The notes under the pieces are model-generated. The model was not told where the DNA came from, did no database searches, and saw only the letters and a list, made by a program, of their open reading frames with translations. A stretch of 64,000 nt of DNA from CAYFLR01 sp964343805. GTDB lineage: Bacteria > Bdellovibrionota_B > Oligoflexia > CAYFLR01. Of this stretch, positions 54,154 through 60,982 are shown in pieces. Position 1 is the first letter of the stretch, and each line of letters starts with the position of its first letter. The DNA is taken from NCBI GenBank assembly GCA_964343805.1, contig CAYFLR010000002.1:155475-219474 (forward strand), in the 5' to 3' direction. The position numbers were made by a program, and so were the translations under genes.

Positions 54154-55386
54154 ATGTCAAACAAGAAAGGGAAAAATAAACACGGAAACAAACCAAAAAC
54201 AGAACCCAAAGTGAACGATAAAAAGCAAGCCCCGGCTGTGGTGACCGACAGTAAAAAGGGGGATGAAGATGTGATTTCCAATCTGATTGGGGGTATTAAG
54301 ACCGCTATGAAATCAGATAACACCGATCAGCTGATGAAAAAGGTAGAGGTGCTTAAAAAATCTGACTCCAAAGTCAGTGATAAGAAAAAGCAGGATTTGA
54401 TTAAAAACCCCTGTGGCCTGGATATTGGAACCAGTCGTATTGTAGGAATTAAAAAAACCGCGGATGGCAATGTAAGTATGAAAGATGAGCTTAATGCTTT
54501 CCTTGCAGTTCCCCATTCCAGTTTTGCCCAAGAGATGCTCACCAAGAATAAACTCAACTATATTGAAGCTGGGGAGTTTATCTATGTAATGGGCTATGAT
54601 GCTCAAGAGTTTGCTAATATTTTTAATGCAGAAGTGCGGAGACCCATGGCGAAGGGACTTTTAAAGTGGGATGAACAAGAAGCCATCTCGGTGATTAAAA
54701 AAATCATTCCAGTGGTCTTAGATCGACCTGAATTGGGAGACAACCTCTGCTTTAGTATTCCTGCCCCCCAAGCGGGCTTTGAAAGTGATCTGGTTTTTCA
54801 TGAAGCGCTGCTTAAAAAGTTCTTGGTAGGGACTGGATATAATGCTAAAAGTATAACTGAAGGTATGGCAGTTGTTTTATCTGAGTTAGCTGAAGACAAC
54901 TATACGGGAATTGGAGTAAGTATGGGAGCCGGAATGTGCAATGTCTGCTTCTCATTTCTATCCGTTCCGGTGATGGTGTTCAGCATACCCAAGGGCGGTG
55001 ACTATATCGATCAAAGTGTAGGGCGAGTGGTCAATGAAACCAGCAATAGAGTCCGGGTTATTAAAGAAGAGAGCCTGGATTTAGCTGCTCCACCTCGTAA
55101 TAACATGGAGAATGCTTTCACCATTTTCTATGAAGAGATATTGGGGAATCTGTTTAACAACATTGCAGCGGTTTTATCTCATAGTGAGAAGCTGCCACGG
55201 CTCAGTCGTCCTGTACCCATTGTTTTTGCAGGAGGCACCAGCCTTCCACATGGGTTTAAAGGCAAAGCTGAGAAAATACTGAAGCAAGTCTCTATGCCAC
55301 TAGAGATTTCAGATGTGCGTTTAGCTTCAGACCCTCTTAAAGCGACAGCTAGAGGAGCTTTAGTTAATGCCATGGCACCAAATTAA
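54154..55386 (+). CDS. MreB/MamK-like actin ATPase 3 with basic N-terminal extension
   Basis: The 410-aa product has a Lys-rich extension of about 85 residues (KKGKNKHGNKPKTEPK). The actin core starts with CGLDIGTSRIVGIK (phosphate-1), phosphate-2 GIGVSMGAGMCNVCF (about 252, Ser where Asp is usual), then FSIPKGGDYIDQSV, and the adenosine motif IVFAGGTSLPHGFKGK (about 356). The last motif and the GGDYID element are typical of MreB, MamK and Hsp70-like actins, not ParM. MamK-like filaments position organelles in magnetotactic bacteria; no magnetosome gene is present here. The altered phosphate-2 loop raises the question of whether it hydrolyses ATP. Confidence 0.8.
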   Translation: MSNKKGKNKHGNKPKTEPKVNDKKQAPAVVTDSKKGDEDVISNLIGGIKTAMKSDNTDQLMKKVEVLKKSDSKVSDKKKQDLIKNPCGLDIGTSRIVGIKKTADGNVSMKDELNAFLAVPHSSFAQEMLTKNKLNYIEAGEFIYVMGYDAQEFANIFNAEVRRPMAKGLLKWDEQEAISVIKKIIPVVLDRPELGDNLCFSIPAPQAGFESDLVFHEALLKKFLVGTGYNAKSITEGMAVVLSELAEDNYTGIGVSMGAGMCNVCFSFLSVPVMVFSIPKGGDYIDQSVGRVVNETSNRVRVIKEESLDLAAPPRNNMENAFTIFYEEILGNLFNNIAAVLSHSEKLPRLSRPVPIVFAGGTSLPHGFKGKAEKILKQVSMPLEISDVRLASDPLKATARGALVNAMAPN

Positions 55387-55421
55387 AAAAAAAGACGTTT
55401 AACATAACTGGGAGGAACAAA

Positions 55422-55589
55422 ATGGGTCTTAAAATCGCTGGTGGAATATTAATTCTAATTGGTGGTGCCTATGTTATTCATCGAACTGGTGTAGCAAAAA
55501 AAGTAGGGACTAAAATTTCTGATGGCAGTGCCATGATGAAAGATGCTTTTGTTGAGGGCTATACCGAGGTGGTTCACGCTCATCCTTAA
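55422..55589 (+). CDS. Small one-helix membrane protein
   Basis: A 55-codon gene with a strong ribosome site (GGAGGAACAAA) before ATG 55422. The product has one hydrophobic Gly/Ile-rich helix at residues 2-20 (KIAGGILILIGGAYVIH) and a polar tail ending VVHAHP. Its stop is immediately followed by the next start. It is the only membrane segment encoded in the operon, so it could anchor the assembly to the inner membrane. Confidence 0.7.
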   Translation: MGLKIAGGILILIGGAYVIHRTGVAKKVGTKISDGSAMMKDAFVEGYTEVVHAHP

Positions 55590-55964
55590 GTGGATAAAAG
55601 AATGGTTTCGCAAGAAAAACAAGACGATGGGGCTTCCTCTGAGGAGGTCAGCACCCCTATTTTAACTGTTCAGCTGGAGGAGACAAAAGCCCTTCTGTTA
55701 GAGTCTGAAGAGTACAATGATAAGTTGATTTTAGAGGTCAGAGATCTAAAAAAGAAGCTCAAAGAAAGAGAGATCGAACTGGAGATGCAGGAAGCTAAAG
55801 AGGCGGAATGGGCAAAGAAGCAAAAGAAGATGGATTGGCTCCAGGATCAAATTGATAAGTATGAACTTCTCATCAAAGACCTCAAAAATAAACATTCAAA
55901 TGAACAAAATGACCGCTACGGATCTGAAACAGAAAAGATGATCAGTCGCAGTAAAACTCTCTAA
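55590..55964 (+). CDS. Coiled-coil protein of the actin operon
   Basis: A 124-aa product from GTG 55590, directly after the previous stop (an ATG at 55602 is an alternative). Residues about 25-105 form one continuous charged coiled coil (KKKLKEREIELEMQEAKEAE, DQIDKYELLIKDLKNKHS). It has no signal or membrane segment. It lies 13 nt before the kinase gene and is likely a linker or kinase partner. Confidence 0.7.
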   Translation: MDKRMVSQEKQDDGASSEEVSTPILTVQLEETKALLLESEEYNDKLILEVRDLKKKLKEREIELEMQEAKEAEWAKKQKKMDWLQDQIDKYELLIKDLKNKHSNEQNDRYGSETEKMISRSKTL

Positions 55965-55977
55965 CTAAAAAGAATAA

Positions 55978-57567
55978 ATGACCACAGTAAATTTGGCCGA
56001 GCAACAAATCTTAATAGCTGATGACGATATTGAAAGCGCCGGATTGCTTGCCGAACAATTAGCAGGTTTGGGTGCTAAAGTGGTCCAAGTCAATACCGCC
56101 CTTGATACCTTTGATGCTCTTGCCAAAGAGCCCTTTTCCTACGCGTTCTTTCATATTAATTTACCTGAGATTCAGTTTTTTGCCTTCATGGAGAAGATGA
56201 AGCTGGCTGCTGGTAAAACCAAGTTTGTGGCGCTCACTTCCAGGTACAGTGCAGAACTGGCTCGCATTATTAGAGACATTGGTTGTGAACTTCTTGCTAA
56301 ACCGGTGGATTCGGAAGAGCTGAACTCACTTTTGGAAAAGATGAGTGGAGAAGAAGCCCTATTAGAAGAGAAGCCGGTTATTCCGAAGCTCCTCATTGTG
56401 GATGATGAAGAGATCATTTTAGGAGCTTGTGAAAATATTCTGATAGATATGGCTGAGGTGGAGACCTGCAATTGCCCAGTGAAAGCGTTGGATATTCTCA
56501 AAAAGAAAACCTTTGATATTCTCCTCACCGATATCAATATGCCTCTACTAGATGGAATTACTCTCATTAAAGTGGTAAAAAAAATTCAACCAGAGATTAT
56601 TCCCATCATCATTACCGGCTTACCCGATCTTCGAACTTCTATTTCTGCTAATAAAGCGGGGGCCACCGATTATCTAGCTAAACCCATCGAACCCATTGTT
56701 TTGGAAATGACCGTACAAAGGGCGATCGATCGACTTAAATTTCAAAGACAAAGGCAGGATCTTTTTAACACGGTTCAATCAGCTCTCCTCGATGTGGAAG
56801 AGAAAAAAAATGAAATTCAAGCCACCAATATAAAGCTGCAAAATACTCAAGCCCAACTGGTGCAATCAGCCAAGCTGGCTTCCATTGGTACTTTGGCATC
56901 GGGAATTGCTCATGAACTGAATAATCCTTTGGCCGCTTTGATTGGGAGTATTGGTCTGGTTAATAAATTTGGTGAAGATAACCCCAAATTAACCCCTCAC
57001 ACCGAACGAGTGAAAAAAATTGCCGAACGGATGAAGGGCATTGTGAGGCGGTTGATGGAGTATGCGGAAGAGACCAAAGTGGATAGCTCTTCTCCCGTTT
57101 CTATCAATGAGAGTATTGAAAATGCTCTTTTATTTTTTAACTCTCAATTTGAAGAGATGGAAATTGAAGTAGATAATCAACTCTCAGATGATATTCCGAT
57201 GTTAAAGGCGGATCAAGCTCAGTTGGAGACGGTGATTCAAAGTTTATTGGCCAATAGCCGAGATGCGTATGAAAAGCAGTCTTCCGAGAGTGAGAAAAAG
57301 ATCGTCATTATCACTAAAGAAGATAGTGAAGGGGGCATTATGGTCATTTATGATGATAATGCCGGTGGGATTGGCGAAGACATTCAAGATCAAATTTTTG
57401 ACCCCTTCTTTACCACTGCTCAAGCCAACCGAAGTGGTCTCGGGCTTTCCACCTCTCATCAAATAATGCAAAAACATGGAGGGGATATCTGGTTAGAAAG
57501 CAGCGATGATGATGGCAGCTGCTTTGTGGTTACTTTTCCCCCATCAATCGTGATTTCAAAATCGTAA
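55978..57567 (+). CDS. Double-receiver histidine kinase, first receiver degenerate
   Basis: The 529-aa soluble protein begins with receiver 1 (ILIADDDIES, but the phospho site reads YAFFHINLPE with His in place of Asp; it retains AKPVDS). Receiver 2 is intact (LLIVDDEEII, ILLTDINMPLLDG, ITGLPD, AKPIEP). A coiled linker leads to HisKA with H312 in ASGIAHELNNPLAAL, then a HATPase (SLLANSRDAYE, DDNAGGIGEDI, SGLGLSTSHQIM). It is the last gene of the operon. Its end overlaps by 38 nt the end of the convergent PAS kinase. Confidence 0.92.
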   Translation: MTTVNLAEQQILIADDDIESAGLLAEQLAGLGAKVVQVNTALDTFDALAKEPFSYAFFHINLPEIQFFAFMEKMKLAAGKTKFVALTSRYSAELARIIRDIGCELLAKPVDSEELNSLLEKMSGEEALLEEKPVIPKLLIVDDEEIILGACENILIDMAEVETCNCPVKALDILKKKTFDILLTDINMPLLDGITLIKVVKKIQPEIIPIIITGLPDLRTSISANKAGATDYLAKPIEPIVLEMTVQRAIDRLKFQRQRQDLFNTVQSALLDVEEKKNEIQATNIKLQNTQAQLVQSAKLASIGTLASGIAHELNNPLAALIGSIGLVNKFGEDNPKLTPHTERVKKIAERMKGIVRRLMEYAEETKVDSSSPVSINESIENALLFFNSQFEEMEIEVDNQLSDDIPMLKADQAQLETVIQSLLANSRDAYEKQSSESEKKIVIITKEDSEGGIMVIYDDNAGGIGEDIQDQIFDPFFTTAQANRSGLGLSTSHQIMQKHGGDIWLESSDDDGSCFVVTFPPSIVISKS

Positions 57568-59569
57568 TCAGCTCATCGGGGTCATCTAAGGGTTTAGGGA
57601 TCAGGCTCACATTGCCATGCTCTCTAAAATGAGGCAGCAGTTCATCCATGTCAATCACTGCTGATAGCATCACCACCGGAGTTTGAGGCTGGTGTTCTCG
57701 GGCTTTTTGTAAAATTTCAGTTCCGAGCACATCGGGCATTTTATAATCGGTGAGGATAATATCAAAAACTTCCTCTTCGATGAGTAGGAGAGCATCCTTC
57801 GGATCGGTAAAGCCGGTGAATTCAAATTCTTCACTTAAATATTTGCCCAGGATTTCTATAATGGGGGGCTCATCATCCACCGCCAGGAGTTTATATTTAC
57901 GCACCTCTTTTTGTTCTGTGGTTTCACCTTCTCCTGCAGAAGCTGTTTTAGTCACCACCGATCCACTTTGATCGGGAGCCACTGGAAATAAAATGGTGAA
58001 GGTGGTTCCATCGGGCGGCCGGCTGTCAACAGAGATGGTTCCCTTATGAGCCTCAACAATACTGTGGCTAATGGACATTCCTAAGCCAGTGCCTTTGCCG
58101 GGAGGTTTGGTGGTAAAGAATGGATCAAAAACATGCTCTACTATATGCGGAGGCATTCCACCCGCGTTATCTTTATAGACGATTTCCACCTGTCCTTGAT
58201 CATTTACCTTTGAAGACATTACAATATGTTTTTTTCGCTCACCCTTACAATCCATATAGGCATCCAAGCTGTTGCCTAGAAAGTTTTGGAAGATACTCTC
58301 CAGCTTTACCTTGTCTCCCTTTACCAGCGGGAGTTTTGGATCCAATTGCAATTCAACCGTCACACTCTGATCTTTAAAACGTTTTTGTAATAAAACCAGG
58401 GAGTCTTCAATGGGTTCATTCACCTGAATGGGTTGAGTATCTTCATCTTTACTCTGACGGGCAAAAGTACGCATATGGTCGATGATTTTTTTCATCCGCT
58501 GAGAGGCTTTATAAATTCCATCGGCATATTTCACCACTGCATCGGATGAGCTTTTATCTTTGCCGATGAGTACGGCATAGCCAATCACTCCCGATAGAGG
58601 GTTGTTAAGCTCATGAGCTACTCCCGCTGAGAGCGTACCCACTGAAGCCATTTTAGCAGATTGAATCAGTTGACCTTGCATGGCCTCTTTCTCTTTCTCA
58701 GCTTTTATCCTTTTGGTGATATCTAACATGGAAACCATAATGCAGATGGCTTTGCCATAGTTATCGGTAATTTTATTAGCAGTTAAATGAATGTCGATGG
58801 CTTCTTGGGATTGAGTATTGCCTTCAGTCTCTCCACTCCACTGCCCGGTTGTATGAAGAGTCTCCAAAATATCATTGGCCATGGTTGGATCATGGAGCAG
58901 GTTTTCAAAATTAGCTCCACCCACTTCCACCATATCATCATAGCCAAAGAGCTTTAAAAAAGCCGGGTTGGCATAGACCAATGTGTCATCCATTTGAAAA
59001 AACAAAATGGGCATCATGGAGGATTCAATGGCATGATCTTTTAAATTTATGAGCTCTTCTTGCTGTTTGCTCTCTTTCAGCTCACTTAAAAAATCCGGAG
59101 AATCCGATAAAAAATCCGAGAGTTCATCACCGGTATCGGCGGTGACACTTTGTTTCTCGATATAGCTTTGCAGCTGTTCTTCCGCCTCAGAAATGGCCTT
59201 AAGATCTTTGGCGATTCCTGTGAGAGCAAGGGTTTCATCTTGATCACAGAGAATGATTCGTCCACTGAATTCCAAGGAAATAGCCGATCCATCTTGCATT
59301 TGAAGTTCGATAGGAAGATGTTCAACCCAATCTTCTTCTGTGTCTCCCAAGACCTTCGTAAGAGATCCGGTAAAAAGATCACCTATGCTTTGACCGATGA
59401 GGTTTTCTTGTTTATACCCCAGTCGTCGAGCTAAGCTTTGATTCACGGCGGCAATAATTCCCTCTTCATTTGACCTTAGTTGAAAATCAAAGAGAGAGTC
59501 CGATATGGACTTTGTATAGGCGGTGGCGGTAAAGGAGCCACTTCCCATTTGATCGCTGTCTTTAATCAT
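57530..59569 (-). CDS. PAS-PAS histidine kinase with C-terminal receiver
   Basis: The 679-aa soluble product has PAS 1 (about 17-130, LGYKQENLIGQSIGDLF) and PAS 2 (about 185-295, PAFLKLFGYDDMVEVGG). A HisKA with H319 in SAGVAHELNNPLSGV and a HATPase (NFLGNSLDAYMD, DNAGGMPPHIV, GKGTGLGMSISHSI) follow. A receiver ends it (LLAVDDEPPI, D608 in IILTDYKMPDVLG, IPKPLDD). It is convergent with the actin operon kinase and overlaps the degenerate HD-GYP gene upstream by 8 nt, so those two are cotranscribed. The similar HisKA/HATPase suggests a common origin with the 55978 kinase. Confidence 0.93.
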   Translation of the reverse strand: MIKDSDQMGSGSFTATAYTKSISDSLFDFQLRSNEEGIIAAVNQSLARRLGYKQENLIGQSIGDLFTGSLTKVLGDTEEDWVEHLPIELQMQDGSAISLEFSGRIILCDQDETLALTGIAKDLKAISEAEEQLQSYIEKQSVTADTGDELSDFLSDSPDFLSELKESKQQEELINLKDHAIESSMMPILFFQMDDTLVYANPAFLKLFGYDDMVEVGGANFENLLHDPTMANDILETLHTTGQWSGETEGNTQSQEAIDIHLTANKITDNYGKAICIMVSMLDITKRIKAEKEKEAMQGQLIQSAKMASVGTLSAGVAHELNNPLSGVIGYAVLIGKDKSSSDAVVKYADGIYKASQRMKKIIDHMRTFARQSKDEDTQPIQVNEPIEDSLVLLQKRFKDQSVTVELQLDPKLPLVKGDKVKLESIFQNFLGNSLDAYMDCKGERKKHIVMSSKVNDQGQVEIVYKDNAGGMPPHIVEHVFDPFFTTKPPGKGTGLGMSISHSIVEAHKGTISVDSRPPDGTTFTILFPVAPDQSGSVVTKTASAGEGETTEQKEVRKYKLLAVDDEPPIIEILGKYLSEEFEFTGFTDPKDALLLIEEEVFDIILTDYKMPDVLGTEILQKAREHQPQTPVVMLSAVIDMDELLPHFREHGNVSLIPKPLDDPDELITILKSRLMGEK

Positions 59570-60689
59570 CAGAAATCCACTTTACTTTTTCACCAACATT
59601 AACTTGCTGAACAGGGTTATAGTCCACCAGTTCATTGAATATTTTTAAAATGAGCGGATCAAATTCACCTTTCATACGGTTGATTGCCCTGATGGCTGGA
59701 ACGGGTTTAAACACTTTTTTCTTTTCCAGCTGTTTAAAATAGGTAGCAAACTTCCCGGCCAAACCTACGATGGAAGCGAAAGGGTGAATCCCATCCGGGT
59801 TGTCTTTGGATAGACGACCTTTTAACTGATTGGGGAAACCTTGACCATTGAACTTTTCGTGATGCTGATGGATAATGATAAAAATTTCTTCCGGGAGCTC
59901 CACTCCTTCCGCAGTGGCTTCGTTCATCACATCCACTCCTAAAGCGGGATGGCGCTCATAGAGAGCGGTCATTTCAGGAGACAATTTTTCGGTATAAAGT
60001 CCCGGTATTTCTAACTCCGTGAGTCCTACATCCATAAAGAGACAACCCAGGGAGAGCAACTTTAAATCTGTTGCAGAAAGTCCCAGTTTTTTTCCCATTG
60101 AGAGAGCCATCAAGGTGGAGAAGGAGATATGATCAAAATTTTCGTTATTATGCTCAATGATTTTAAGTAAGAATTCGCTCACTGGCTCAAAGTTGGATAC
60201 TTGAGAAACCACCTGTACCGAGATTTGCTCAGCTGCCTCCACAGATTCCTGATCCACAAAAGCCATGATTTTTGAGGAACTCTCACAGAGTTGTAGATAG
60301 CTGCCAGAGATTTTTTTCTCATCCTCACTGAGCTCCAGTCCATCCATTTTGGAGAGCCGAGCTTGAGCAATGTGATCATACATCTTTTGTTGATCATCTC
60401 GTCTCACCATGAGCTTGGCAACTTTTTGCAGTTTGGGTATTATTTTTAAGAGCTCCAGGATACGTTTTTTGACATCTTCCCCATCAAAGCCTGCATTAAT
60501 ATATTCTAAAATCTCTTCACTGCCAGCAATCCATATTCCAAACTTCAACTTGTTGGGATTTAATGATTTAAGCACTTCTGGATAGATGGGAACAAATTCC
60601 TTTCGGTGATGAATCGGAACTCGTAGGCAACTTTTTCGAGTGCTCTCTTTAAAGGTGTAGGTTTTTTGAGCGTTTGTATTACTTTTCAT
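59562..60689 (-). CDS. Degenerate HD-GYP-type protein
   Basis: I use ATG 60689 (an in-frame TTG lies at 60713; neither has a clear ribosome site). Of about 375 residues, the last about 200 follow the HD-GYP layout: CLFMDVGLTEL where HDIGK is usual, HPALGVDVM, IIIHQHHEKFNGQGFPNQL where HHExxDGxGYP is usual, and a final ASIVGLAGKFATYF. HD-GYP proteins are c-di-GMP phosphodiesterases. The loss of the HD and of the GYP Tyr here predicts weak or no activity, leaving perhaps binding only. The N-terminal half is helical. It forms an operon with the PAS kinase. Confidence 0.75.
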   Translation of the reverse strand: MKSNTNAQKTYTFKESTRKSCLRVPIHHRKEFVPIYPEVLKSLNPNKLKFGIWIAGSEEILEYINAGFDGEDVKKRILELLKIIPKLQKVAKLMVRRDDQQKMYDHIAQARLSKMDGLELSEDEKKISGSYLQLCESSSKIMAFVDQESVEAAEQISVQVVSQVSNFEPVSEFLLKIIEHNNENFDHISFSTLMALSMGKKLGLSATDLKLLSLGCLFMDVGLTELEIPGLYTEKLSPEMTALYERHPALGVDVMNEATAEGVELPEEIFIIIHQHHEKFNGQGFPNQLKGRLSKDNPDGIHPFASIVGLAGKFATYFKQLEKKKVFKPVPAIRAINRMKGEFDPLILKIFNELVDYNPVQQVNVGEKVKWISDD

Positions 60690-60793
60690 ATATAGATCTA
60701 TTTTAAGGTTCAATTGGTTTACTGTCCACCATAAACTCTTATGATTTAAGCAACAAAGCCTGAGATAGAGAATTGGTTTTTAAAAATTAAACT

Positions 60794-60812
60794 AGTAATG
60801 ATAATGGTTATT
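60794..60812 (+). promoter_or_regulatory. Fur-box-like sequence upstream of feoB
   Basis: AGTAATGATAATGGTTATT matches the 19-nt Fur consensus at 14 positions (TAATGATAAT block intact). It sits 170 nt before the feoB start in the divergent region 60690-60982. Iron repression of feoB by Fur is well known in other bacteria. Confidence 0.6.
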
Positions 60813-60885
60813 ATTAATTTTAAAAGTTTTGTTAATTCTTGTTGTAAAAATAGGGAGATAAAAAAAGAAAATTAACGAAATTATG

Positions 60886-60918
60886 TTGACATAAGTGGGT
60901 TTCTGAGACATAGTCTCA
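60886..60918 (+). promoter_or_regulatory. feoB promoter with palindromic operator over the -10
   Basis: TTGACA (60886-60891) and CATAGT (60909-60914) are 17 nt apart. The palindrome TGAGAC-ATA-GTCTCA (60904-60918) covers the -10. It could be the operator of the DtxR-type regulator encoded after feoB. Confidence 0.55.
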
Positions 60919-60982
60919 TAAGGACGTAAGTTTTCAATTTCCTAGTATAAAATTACCTTAATAATGAAGGCGAGGGATTGCT

